A stretch of 64,000 nucleotides of DNA from Hyaloscypha bicolor E. Its lineage: Eukaryota > Ascomycota > Leotiomycetes > Helotiales > Hyaloscyphaceae. Positions within the stretch are counted from its first letter, which is position 1. Each line of letters starts with the position of its first letter. Location: positions 379,353 through 443,352 of the forward strand of contig NW_020194620.1 of the NCBI RefSeq assembly GCF_002865645.1, written 5' to 3'. The notes beneath the pieces were generated by a model. The model was not told where the DNA came from. It saw nothing but the letters and a program-made list of their open reading frames with translations, and made no database searches. The translations under genes and the position numbers were made by a program. This document shows, one piece after another, positions 10,469 to 23,369 of the stretch.

Positions 10469-10741
10469 TATTATAATTCCCAGATATCTAGTATTTGAGA
10501 TACCTGGCTAGATATTAGATGCCTTCTAGATATATATAATATGGCTGCCTTACTAAGGAAATATACTTGAAATATATTAGAAATATTTAAAAGACTAGTT
10601 TTTTCGAGACTAATATATTATAAGATATATATACTTTTTTATAGCCTCTTATATTCTAGTTTTCTCTTTTTTAGCTTTAAATCGTTTTTATAAGAGATTT
10701 TCTATTTTGCTTTTTAAGCCCTAAATATTATATTTATAATA
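10469..10741 (+). repeat. Left LTR of outer Gypsy element
   Basis: 273 bp, the same length as the right copy at 22980-23252. Differences between the two are mostly C/T and G/A transitions. Confidence 0.88.
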
Positions 10742-11490
10742 GTATTTAAAGCTTACTTTTTTTAATTCTATAAAGAATTTTAAATAAACTAATTTAGAAC
10801 TATTAGAAATATAAGTACTACTAAAATAATAAAACCTTAGAAATATAAGTAATAGATTCTAGAATAATAAAAGCAAAAAGCTTTAGAATCTTTAGAGAAA
10901 TCAGGTATTTATATCTTTATAAATATATACTAGTAATATATTAAAAACCTTTTCTAAAAACCCGAAAATCGAAAAACCTTAAATAAAGGCTATTTTTTAA
11001 TTAAGTCCTAGAGTAATAGATACCTATAGGCTAGTAATCTAATTACTATTCTTAAGCCCTATTTTATAACCTTATAGGCCCTATATATATACTAGTAATA
11101 AGATTACTAAAAAGAATATAATAAAGGAAATATAATAAATTAATTTTCCAGAATATTATATAACTAGAAACTATACTAATTTCTGCTAAGGCTTCTAATA
11201 AAGCTCCTACTAGTTCAGGTTATCCTATTAGTAGCTCTTCTCTAATCGAATATTCTATTAATATTTCTAAAGAATTTATAAATAAGTTTATAGAAATAGA
11301 ATTCTCTACTTTTATTATAAAGCTTCTAGAAACCAAAAACTATATTATTACTAAAAAGTTATATAAATAGGCTAAAGAGCCTAATACTTTATTCTGAAAT
11401 ATTAATATTATTATAAAAAGTTATTAGAAAAATATTTATAAAGCTATATTATATAAAAATACCTATAGTTATAATAAAGCTATTTTCGAG

Positions 11491-11544
11491 AATACTAAAC
11501 TTTATAATACTAAACTTTATAATACTAAACTTTATAATACTAAA
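11491..11544 (+). repeat. 15-bp tandem repeat within gag
   Basis: AATACTAAACTTTAT repeated three full times plus a partial fourth copy. In the gag frame it encodes repeated NTKLY. The copies are identical even though the surroundings are heavily mutated. Confidence 0.85.
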
Positions 11545-13598
11545 GTTAAAAATAATATTAAATATTATATAGCTATAATAAATCGGTTTATAATAGCTCT
11601 AGCTACTCTTATTATTTCTATAATTCCGGCTATTTTAAATTCTTTTCTAAAGAATTCCGAATTATTTTTTACTTATTTCTATCTAGAATCCCTTATATCT
11701 TATATTTCTTTTAAAAGTATTAGAATTACTAAGCTTCTAGATTTAATTATTTTTACTAGAGATTATACTATTTTTAATAACTAGCTAGTTTAGATTAAAA
11801 ATAAACTATAAACAAATACTAATTCGTATTTCTTTAAGAATTTCAAGATTATTTATATTTCTAATAAATTTACTAGTAATACTCTTGCTCTAACTAATTT
11901 TTATATAAATAAAAATAGGTCGAATTAGTACTATTAGCTCTTAGAATTCTATTTCTATTTAAAGAAGCTATATTCTAACTCTAATAAGATATAAAATACT
12001 TACTATAACTTTAGTAAGCTTTAAATATATTTTAGTTAAGTATTTTAGAAGTTTTATATTCTCTTTTTATAATTATTTATAAAAAGTAATATTAGTTTTT
12101 AAGATATTAAATATAAACTAAATAAAAAGCTTTTACTAAAGCTTTAGGAATTAATATATATATATATATTATAATAATCTTTTTATTAATATTACTCGCT
12201 TTATTTAATATTATATTATTAATAATTAGTAAATTAAGGCTATATATAAGAAAACTAAAAAATATAAAAAAATAAAAGCTGTTTTAATTAAGTTTATTTC
12301 TAGTATTATATTCTTTTATATTTCTAAAAAGGAATTTAAAGAGCCTATATTTACTATTTTTATTAAGTATATATTTCCTTATAAATATAAATAATATTTT
12401 ATAAAAACTAAAGATCTCTTAATTATTAAGTATTATAATTATAACGAGTTCGGCTACTATATTAGATATTATCCGGCTAAATATAATAAAGAAACCAAAA
12501 TAGCTTTTTCTAGAATTAAGCCAAGCTTAGTTCCTATTTTACTAGAATATCTAGTTATTATTCTAGTAAAATATTTAGAGAATTTAAATTCTAATTCTAG
12601 TATAGAACCAGAAAACGAGTACTTTTAAAGAAAGTTTCTATTTTAGAGACTTATAATATAAATTTAGTAAAGATTAATTTAATTTATCTAATAAAAGAAA
12701 ATACTCTTATAATATTTTATATTATTAGTATAAATAAATTAGAAATTAAATCTTTTTCCCTTATTAATACTAGAGCTAATAGTTATACTTTTATTAATAT
12801 AAAGCTTATTTAGCTTATAAAGCGATTTTTAGGAATAGAATTATAATTCCTTTTCTTATTCTATACTATATATAGTTTTAATAAAAAGCTAGCTAAGTTT
12901 ATTAAGAAATATATAAAAGTTTTACTTTTAATTAATAAATAAAATATTAATATATTTATAATTATCTTAAACCTTAGAGATTATAATATTATTCTTAATA
13001 GAAAATAGGCTATATATATTAATATTCTAGTTAATTATAAAAGATATAGACTTATATAGCTAAAGAGTAAACCTAAATCTATATAATTTAATTATATTAT
13101 TAGTATTTCTTAGTAATAACTAGAGAAATAACCTAATAAAAAAGATTAAAAAGATACTAATTAATAAGATTCTATTATAAGCTATTTCTAGAAATCTTTT
13201 ATTCTTAAGTAATTTTTGTTTTAAACTAATTAAAGAAAATTATATAAAACTATAGAAAAGAAGCTTTTATAACCTAATTAAGATATAATATTTAAATAAA
13301 AGCTAAAGAAGCAGGAAGAAGTCTTTAATAAGAAGCAAATATTAAATCTAGCTATTTTTATTTCTATAATATTTAATTATATAACTAAAAGAAAAAAAAT
13401 ATTATTAGTTAAATCTTTATTTATAAGATTAATAAAGAGCTTGAAACTCGGAAAAAAGAAGATATTTCTAGTCTAGAGAATTAATAATTAGGAGAAATAG
13501 AGCTTTAATAGTTCTAGAAAATATTACTTTCGAAATTTAAGAAATATATCTTTATTTTCTCTAAAAAGAAATCTAATACTTTTTTTTCCTATAAATTA

Positions 13599-13858
13599 TA
13601 TTATAAGTATAAGATCTAGGGCCTGGAAGGCATAGTTAGACTATTTCTATTTCGATAATTCAAAGCTAAAGAGAGAAGAGGATCTTAAAGAAGCCTCGGA
13701 TCTAAATAATTACAAGCTATATACGAGCCTATATATTAGCTTAAGCTCGGGGTCACGTATAATTATTAGGTAACTATAAATACCTTACTTAGATACCAGA
13801 TATCTCTCTAGCTCTAGTCTAACCCCTACTAGTATCATATATTATAATAACCGTAATA
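13599..13858 (-). repeat. 3' LTR of inner Gypsy element
   Basis: 260 bp. It contains GGGGTCACG and the same CTAGCTCTAG tail as the copy at 19442-19701. Flanked on the left by AATTA. Confidence 0.88.
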
Positions 13859-16800
13859 TTATTTCTTTCTCTTAAAATAAGCTTATTTCCGAGCTTTAAA
13901 AGTCCCTATTAAATTTCTAAGTTATAGGTTATATATTAAAGGCCAGGGCTTCTTATATATAACTTTAAAAGATTTCCGTCTATATTATATAGTTCCGGTA
14001 ATATATTATTCTTTATATAATCTAACTAATAAGAGAGATTCTGGGGCAGTTCTAGCTATTTAGGGTTCTTATTATAGAAGCTCTAAAGAGCTAAAATACT
14101 ATTACTTAATAAGGAAGCAGGATATTACTCCGGATTTGGGTCCTATTCTTTTTACTAGACTCGGTACTTTAGCTTCCTATAAAGTAGTTTTACTACTTAT
14201 ATCTCTTAAAATTTATATTCTATTTCCCCGTCTTATAATTCTAATAGTAAAGGCTCCGGATTTGCTTATCCGGAAAGAGAATTACCTAGGTCTTTATATA
14301 GCTTCTCTATATAGAATACCGGATATATTCTTATTAATTCCGGAAGCTTAAGCCTAAAGAAATATCTTATTTATTCTAGGATTTCATATAGTTCTTCTAT
14401 TTAGTAAGCTAGCTTGCGGCTCGAATAATTATTTTTCTAGTACTTAATAGTAATTTATATCTTGTTTCCTATTCCGAAGTTTACTAGTTAGTAGTACTTA
14501 TTAGCTTAAGTAATATAATATTCTTATATTTATATTATATTTTCCTATATCTTTTACTATAATTTATAGAGCTATATTACTAGGGCCTTTGCCTCCTATC
14601 TATTTAGTTCTTTTTCGAGATACCTAATTATACTTGGGTTTTCTAGTTAAATAATATCTGCGGTTTATAGTTCTTTTCTATAAAAAACGGGAATTAGCCT
14701 ATAGTTTTATAAACCAGAACTATTTACTAGTATTAATTATTACTATTTATTTATCCCAATTATTCTAGTAATAATTTATATAGGAATATAGCTATTAGTT
14801 AAAATACTAGTTAATAATCTCTATTTAGCTATTAGTTTAGGAATAGTTAGTAGTTAATAACTTAAGCTTTATATTAATATATTTATAGAACTCGCTCCAG
14901 AAATCTAATATAAACTAGGGGCCTTAATTAAATATTATAGTTTCCGGGATACTAATTTAGTAAATTATATAAGTAAGAAATAGAAGTACTAACTTTTTAG
15001 CTATTACTATATCTCGGATAGAAATTATAATAAAATACTTGCCTAGATAATTAATAAAGATTACTATTATATTATATTTATTTCTATTTTCTAGGCATTT
15101 CTTGAAATTTACTAATATATATTATTAGAGGCAATTAGGAACTAGTAATAGATATAAGAGCCCTGGCTTCTTATTTCTAGAAATATGGAATTATTAATAG
15201 ATATAATAATTATTCTTATATTAATTAATATTTATATCTTAGCTTAGCTAGTAATAGCGGGCCTAAAGAAGCTATTAAAGCTTGGCTTATCTTAGATATC
15301 TTATTAAGGGCTATATATATGCCTTCTAAATAAGAGTAATATATAAGAGTATCTCGGATATTATTATATTATTAAGTATAAATAGTTTATTATATTATAA
15401 AAAAAGGCTATTTTATAGTATTTAAGTGCTTTTTTTCTTATTTCTTGCCTTATTTCATAGCTTTTCTAGCTCTAGTAACTTTTAGTTCTTACTTAATAGC
15501 TTATTTACTAGCTAGATACTATTATACTAGGTTTCTTCCTAAGCTAGGCTTATAAAGACCTTAATTAGGGCTAACTAGAAATCCCGTATAATATTATTAT
15601 TAATCTTTTATTATAAGAAAAGAATTTAGGTCCGGTAAGCTATTATTACCTTATTCTAGATAATTATATTCTTATATTTCCTATTTAGGATATTTGCTCG
15701 TTTATTTAACTTGCCTATCTAATATATAAGCTTAAAATAATAATAGGAAAATACTTTACCTAATAAGCTTATTTTACTAAAAGCTTTTTTATAATTATAA
15801 AATACTTGAGAGCTTAGTAATCTAAGCAAATTATAAAGAATACCTCTTATAAGCCTTCTAGTTCCGCTTGCTATTTAATTAAGAAAAGAATAATAGCAAG
15901 TATTTCTTTATTATAGATATTATAATTTAGCTTTACTAATTATATAATCTTAGAGAAAAATACTACCGGGTACTAGAGTTCTATCTAGAGGTCTTATTAT
16001 AAGAAAATACCGGCTATAACTTTATTTAATATATTTGTCTTAACTATAATAGAAAGGTTTGGGTTATAGTAATATAGAATTAGTACCGAGAATATAGCTT
16101 ATTTTAGCTTAGTAAAACCTTCTTAATATTAATCTATTTACTTAAATAGAACTTCCTTATATATTAGAGCTATTAAGGGCTTTATTATATGGCTATATTC
16201 CGTAATAAAATACTAATAAAAGTTATAAAAGCCCAGAAAGCCTTATATTTCTTTAATTATCTTTAGTAATTACTAGTTCTTAATAATTACTATCTTATCC
16301 GGGTTTATTTTAATATCTTTAATAAAGATAATAAAGCCTAGATACTTTATATAAATAACCTTAAACTCTAATTTCTTAATATCTATTTAGAGGCCGGTAT
16401 TCCGTAATTACTAAAGAACCTTTTATATATAATTTTTATATTTCAGGAAATTATTTAAGTAAGCTATATAAAAAATATTAAAATAATTAAAGAGAATATT
16501 ATTTATATATCTCTAATATATAATAGGGCTATTAGTTAGGCCTTTCTAAAGAACTTTATACTTATAGGCCTTATATCTTATATAGAATATTATAAGTTCT
16601 TCTAATTCTGGGTCTATTTAGATCTAATAGAATATTTACTAAATATCTAGCTTTATATAAATCTTGGCTTAAGCTAGCTATATAAGGGTCTTATAAATAA
16701 GGAAAAAAGGATAATAATTCTTTTATATCAAGTTATTTAGCTTATAATAATTAATATAGAATTAGAGAGCTCTATTAGCCTTTTTTATAAAGAGGATCGA

Positions 16801-19441
16801 GAATATAAAAGGAAACTAGCTTAATTTAATAAAGCCTTATTAGAAGTTCTTTTTAAGAAAATACTTAATCTCTTATAGCTTATAAATTAACTATTAATAA
16901 AGCAAGAAATACCCTAGGCTCTCTAGGCCTTTAGGATTATTAATCTAAATCTTATAATTATATAATTAATACGGGAGTAAGATATTTAATACTTCCTTTA
17001 AGAAAATATCTATAAAATTCTTAAACTTCTCTAGTAAGACTCTTACTAGCTATTATAGCTTCATTTCTCCTAGTTATTATTTGCCCAAAATAAACTTGTT
17101 TTCTTATTATAATTCTAGCTCTTTATTAATCTCGAAAAATAATATTATAAAAAAAAGGTTCTTTTTCTTTTATAGGTTTATCTAGAAAATAGTTAGTAAG
17201 ATACCTATAATATTAACTATAGGCCTTAACTAGCTCTTATAGCTTTCCTTTAAATAGTATGATTTTAATATCTTTATTTCTAGCTTAGAAGAAATCTTTA
17301 TATTTCCCAAGGCTACCTATATTTCTCTATAGTATTAAGCTTAATTCTTTTATTATATATGGCTTTCTAAGCCCGGTTTAGGAAAAGAATAAGAGAGTTT
17401 TCTTTTTATAAGCTAAGGTTTCTAGAACTTATCTATAGCTATAGCTTTATTTCTTTTATTTATATCTTCTTAATACTAGTTACTTTTTTCAGGTTTCAAG
17501 TTCTTATATATAGTAATTAGAACCTTATTCTAATTCTTTTTTCTAGGCTAATTATCTAGCTAGATTAATTTTCTATTCTTATAATTAATTAGAATACTAG
17601 TACTTATAAACTACTATTATCCTAAAATTATATTATATTTTCCTAATCCTATAACTAGTATAAGTACTAGAATCTTCTATCTATTAATTAAGAATATAAG
17701 CTTAATATAGTAAGTAATAAATGCAGTCTACTTACTATTAAACCCTTTTATATTATAGGGTAATACTAATTAAATAGGCTTAATATCTAGAAATTATTTA
17801 ATTATTTTTATAAACTTGAAATTAATAAAAGTATATTTATTTATTCCGGTATTAATAAAAGAAAAGATCTTAATACTTAATCTATTATTACTAATTATAT
17901 AAGGAAATATAAATGCTTTATTTCCTAGTAACTAGCTCAAATTAACTTCTATTATATTTATATAATATAGTTCTAAAAAGAGAACTTTTTTTAGAAGTTC
18001 TTATTTCCCTGCTTTATATTCTTAAATAGCTTACTTATAGTAAGTACTGCTAGCTTAGCTACTAAAACTTGTTTTATATACTTAGTCTTAGGCTCTAGAT
18101 AGTTTCTAAATATATAACTAAATCTATTATAATTATAGTACTTGAGATCTAAGAATCCGGGCTTTAAAATAATAAACTTATTTATTACTAGAGTCTTAGG
18201 AGCGGGCTTTATAAAAGAGGCGCCTCCTAAACTTAGCTTATCTATATCTTTATTAGCTTTCTTAAATATCTAGTTTTTCTTTTTATAATAAGCTCGGATT
18301 TATTAGTTATTTATAATATAATATTATATGAATTCCGTAATATAAATAGCCGGATTATTATAGTATATAGCTATAGCCTCTTAAAGCTTCTAGATAAGCT
18401 TATTATTTAGGTTATTCTTAAGATCTTATAAATTAATATTTCTATTTACTATATATCTTAGGAATAGGATATAGAATTCCTGAAAAGTCTAGTTTTTCTT
18501 TATAAATAGCTTCTTAAAAGCTTATTAAGTATTATACTTTTTATTTGAATTACTATATAGCTTTTTTAGGTAAGTATATAGTTCTCTAATAGTCTCATAT
18601 ATATATTAACTATCCTAGTTTAGATAAAGAAAGATTAGTATAAAAATATAGCTATTTATATAACTAGAAATATAAATAATCTTAAGATTCTTTATTTAGT
18701 AAATATTGGAGTTATTATAAAGCTTATTCTTAATTTAAACTAACTAATTATTAAAGATAATACTATTTTTAGTTATATTTTTAAAAATAAGAAAGTCAGG
18801 AAGTTTAATTAAATATTTACTTTCTAGAATAAGGAAACTAGTTATTCTTATAGGCTATATAATAAGCTTTTTAATAATAGCTTTATTCTTTTATAGGGCT
18901 TGCTTAATTTCTTTTAGCTAATTATAATAATTCTTATTATAAGTAAGAATATTATATATCTTTAGAATTAGCTTAATAATCTTCTTATATAAAGCTTCTA
19001 GGCTTTAAAGTAACTCTTGGAAGTTCGCCTTTAATAGGATAAGTTTTTCTTCTTTCTTGGCTCTCTAAAAAAAGTATCTTTTTTATTATAAGTATTAACG
19101 GGATATTCGGACTTCTTAGGAAACTTAGTAAGAGGCTCTGGTTTACTTTCTAGTAATATACTAGTAGTATCTTATACTATAACTTCTTCTAACTTACCTA
19201 GTTATTCTGCGACTTGCTTTCTTATAGGTCTTTATTTAGTAATAAGGTTACTAGCCTATTTGCTTGCCTGGCTAATCTAGAGCTTTCTTATTTAGTTATT
19301 CTAGGGCTTTCTTTTATTTTAATATTAGTTAACTAGTATAGGAGTAGCTATAGTATATTATATCTATACTTATTAAAAACCAATTGGGTAGGTATTATTT
19401 AAATTCTCTATAGGATTAAGAAGTAAGTGAGCTTTAAATTA

Positions 19442-19701
19442 TATTATAAATATAAGATCTAGGGCCTAGAAAGTATAATTAGACTATTTCTATTTTAATA
19501 ATTTAAAGCTAAAAAAAGAAGAGGATCTCGAAGGAGCCTCGGATCTAAATAATTACAAGCTATATATAGGCCTATATATTAGCTTAAGCTCGGGGTCACG
19601 TGTAATAATCAGGTAACTATAAATGCCTCGCTTAAATACCAGATATCTCTCTAGCTCTAGTTTAACTTCTACTAGTACTATATATTATAATAACTATAAT
19701 A
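19442..19701 (-). repeat. 5' LTR of inner Gypsy element
   Basis: 260 bp, pairs with 13599-13858. Flanked on the right by AATTA at 19702-19706. Confidence 0.88.
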
Positions 19702-22700
19702 AATTATATAATTATAAGATTTAGATTAAAGGCCTAAAAAGAACTAAAAAATATTAAATATTAATTCCTTTAATAATAATTTATTTAAAAGCTTCTAGAA
19801 ATTAAGTATTTTTTAGAAAATAATTTAGCTAAAAGCTTTATTAAAGCTAGTTAGACTTCTTTTACTTTACTAGTTGTTTTTATAAAGAAAGTAAATAGAG
19901 GTTTATATTTCTATATTAATTTCTACTATTTAAATAATATTATTCGAAAAGATTAATATTTCCTTTTATTTATTAATAAGACTTTAAATTAATTATCTAA
20001 AGCTAAAATTTATACTAAATTAGATATTTACTAAGCTTTTTATTATATAGTTATAGACCCGGACTTTTAGGAACTAATAATATTTTATATTTATTATAAA
20101 ATATATAAATATAATATTTTCTAGAAAGACTATATAAATAGTTTAATTATATATTAATACTATATAAATAATATATTTTTTAAGTATCTAGATAACTTTT
20201 ATATAATATATTTTAATAATATTTTTATTTATTTTAAAGATCTAATAAAATATAAATAGTATATATAAAAAGTACTAGACTATTTATATTTTACTAGCCT
20301 ATAAATAAATATTAAGAAATCGGAATTTAAGGTTATATATATAAAATATTTAGGCTTTATTATTTCTATATTTAATATTAAAATAGATTTTAATAAAATT
20401 AAAGTAATATATAACTAGTAACTCCCAAAAATAATTAAAGATATATAGTTCTTTTTCGGCTTTTATAACTTTTATAAATACTTTATTAAAAAATATAAAC
20501 GGATTACTAGATCTTTTATCTTATTTATAAAAAAGAATATTTTCTTTAAATAGTTCAAATAATATTAAAAGGCTTTTACTTATTTAAAAAAAGCTATAAT
20601 TTCTATTCTAGTTCTATAATATTATAATTTAGATTTATTTATAATAATAGAAATTAATATATTTAAAAGAGTAATTACTAGCCTATTTTTTTAATAAAAC
20701 CCAGAAACAGGCCTTTAGTATTTTATAGCTTATTTTTTTAAACTATATTTCTAGTAAAGCCTAATTATAATATATATAATAAGGAAATATTTACTATAAT
20801 ATAAGTATTAAAAAAATAGAAAGCTAAGTTAAAGGGCCTTTAGAATATTTCCTTTAAGATCTATTTTAATTATTATATTTTAGAGTATTTTATAATTATT
20901 AAAAACTTTTTTTTTAATAAGGTAAATAGGCTAAGCTCTTATTTTATTACGATTTCAAGCCTATATATTATTCTGGAAAATCGAATAAATAAATAGATAT
21001 CTTATTATAAAAATAAAACGAAATAAATATTTAGAACTAGATTTAAAAAAAAAACTATAAACTTAAATACTTCTTTCCAGAAATAAGATTAATTTAGAGA
21101 TTATTTACAATTTTTAGCTTATAATAATATTTTATAAAATCGATTTATTTAATCCGGAATTCGGCTCTAAAAATTAAATATATATTAAAGACTTTCCGAA
21201 AGAAAATACTTTTATTAGAAATATAATTTCTCTAAAAAAAAAAGTCTTTTAGAAGCTTTATTAGTAAATTCTATTATAATTACTCTTATATAAGTATTAT
21301 TAGAGGCTTTTATTAAGTATAATAGCTTATAACTTATAGATAAGATCTTATAGAATAATTATATATTACCGGATTTAAAGAAGCTATATATAATAGCCTA
21401 AGCTAAAAGTAATATCTAGATATTATAAGACGGCCTTCTTTTATATTATAGAAAACTCTATATTATAGAAACTAAAATAACTTCCGGATTCTTTTTATAA
21501 AATATATAATAAACTCTTTTTTAGATATTCTAGATATATAAAACTTTATTAGCTATTAAAAAAGTAATATTACTAGCTATTTATAAATAAGAATATTAAT
21601 TAATACTATAGTAATTACTATACTTATAAAAGATTATATATATTTAGGTATAAAAAGTCTAGTTTACTTTATTTCTTTCTAGTTTCTAATTACTTCTAGT
21701 AATATATTATTATAGATTTCAAGAATTATTTAGAAAGTAAATCGGGCTATAATATAGTTATTATATTTATAGATTACTTATTTAAGTACTCAATTATAAT
21801 TCCTATATAAGATATAATTATAGCTAAATAGCTAATACTTCTATTTTTGTTTTATATAATTTACTAAATAAATATTTTAGAAATAATTATATTAAATCGA
21901 GAATTCTATATAAGAATTAGTATAAAGCTTAAGCTTTTAATAACTAATTATTCTTAAATAGACAAATAAACGGAAATTATTAATTAGTATTTTAATTAGA
22001 AATTATATTTATATATTAACTATTATTAGAATAACTAAAATAAATAGATTATTATAATTAATTATTAATAAGCCTTTTTTTAATATAAAACTATTAGCTA
22101 GTTTTTATTTATAATTAAAAAGAGCTATATGTCTTATATTTCTCTAAACTAGAACTTTCTTATTAAAGCTAGTTTATTTAAAAAAAACTAAATAGAAATA
22201 AAGCTAAAGTATTAATAAATTAATTATATAAATTATAGTAATTTATTTAAGAATATATAAAGTAAATATAAGAATAATATATAATATAAGCTAATAAATA
22301 TTATTATTTAATTAATTTCAAAGTTAGAAATAAAATATAGGTTACTATAAAATACTAGAAATCTAATTATCTGAACTAGAAGCTAGAGAACTAAATAAAG
22401 AACCTATTTGAGATTCTAGAATAATATAGCTATTTGTTTCTTCTAAAGCTATTAGAAACTATAAAGATATATCTAGTTTTTTATATAAAGAAATTATAAA
22501 AAGACTTCTAGAATTCTTTACTAGATTAAATAAACCCGGAACTACTTCTATTAATACTAGAGAATAATAAATAAAAGTATAATATTAAATGAATTATTAT
22601 AGTTAAGCTAATAAGAAATAAACTGAAATTTAAAATTTAATAAGTTAATTAGAATAAGAATCCAGTTTAATATCTAGCTTTAGTATTAAATAATAGCCTC

Positions 22701-22979
22701 CTAGTTTTATAAAACTTCTATAATAATAATATTAATATACTAGAACTTTTATAAAACCTATAATATTAGCTAGATTATATAAAAAATAATACTTATCTAG
22801 AATTATATAAAAATAATAATAAATTCTTCTAAGTTATATAATAAAGATACTAGCCTTTTATATATAATATCTATATCCGAGATACTAGTTTATTTTAGAA
22901 AAGAAAATAATATGAAATTAAATAAATTAACGGCTTTTATAAAGCTCGGAAATAAGCTTATTCTAAAGAAAAAAAATAA

Positions 22980-23252
22980 TATTATAATTCCCAGATATCT
23001 AATATCTGAAATACCTAACTAGATACTAGATATCTTCTAAATATATATAATATAGCCGCCTTATTAAAGAAATATATTTGGAATATATTTGAGATATTTA
23101 GAGAACTAGCCCCTTCGGGACTAGTATACTATAGGATATATATACTTTTTTATAGTCTCCTATATTCTAGTTTTCTCTTTTTTAGCTTTAAATTATTTTT
23201 ATAAGAAATCTTTTATCTTACTTTCTAAGTTCTAAATACTATATCTATAATA
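22980..23252 (+). repeat. Right LTR of outer Gypsy element
   Basis: Pairs with 10469-10741. It is preceded by the purine tract TCTAAAGAAAAAAAATAATA and followed by TTTAA. Confidence 0.88.
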
Positions 23253-23369
23253 TTTAATATTTTTTATTATTTATTATATAAGCTTTAAATATATTTATTT
23301 TATTATAATTTATTAAATATTTAAATATTTAAAAAAAAAAAAAATATTTTTTATTTTTTAAAAAAATCT

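Larger units (their letters stand above)
13599..19701 (-). mobile_element. Nested Gypsy (Ty3) LTR retrotransposon, inner element
   Basis: Two LTRs of exactly 260 bp (13599-13858, 19442-19701) with perfect AATTA target duplications (13594-13598, 19702-19706). Total 6103 bp, inserted between protease and RT of the outer element. Coding sense is minus, so the 5' LTR is on the right. On the minus strand I can read reverse transcriptase around 16.9-16.0 kb (YLGFIIFIKDIKINPDK, near 16340-16290), RNase H below that, integrase around 15.3-14.7 kb, and a C-terminal part with a chromodomain-like stretch around 14.4-14.0 kb (KLPELIRIYPVFYIEKL then ...GEIEYEFQEI...). Stops replace many Gln and Trp codons. 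The 3' end next to the left LTR (about 13860-13905) closely matches the 3' end of the outer element. RIP-inactivated, non-autonomous now. Confidence 0.88.
10469..23252 (+). mobile_element. RIP-inactivated Gypsy (Ty3) LTR retrotransposon, outer element
   Basis: Two 273-bp LTRs (10469-10741, 22980-23252) begin TATTATAATTCC (original TG) and end TATAATA. They are flanked by CTTAA (10464-10468) and TTTAA (23253-23257), a 5-bp target duplication with one C-to-T change. Without the inner element and its duplication (6108 bp) it is about 6.68 kb. Order on the plus strand: gag (about 11.2-12.6 kb) with a CCHC knuckle at 12431-12472; aspartic protease with DTGA mutated to NTRA at 12766-12777; interruption at 13598; reverse transcriptase about 19.76-20.5 kb with KLDIYQAFHRI-like text and the catalytic pair read as YFNN at 20209-20220; RNase H about 20.5-21.1 kb; integrase about 21.3-22.5 kb; polypurine tract before the right LTR. 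Order PR-RT-RH-IN defines Gypsy. Many stops; dead. Confidence 0.9.

Noticed and set aside
14136..14351. 71-residue open frame in the AT block, plus strand
   Set aside because: Antisense to the chromodomain-side end of the inner Gypsy pol; open by chance because RIP puts stops mainly in the other frames.
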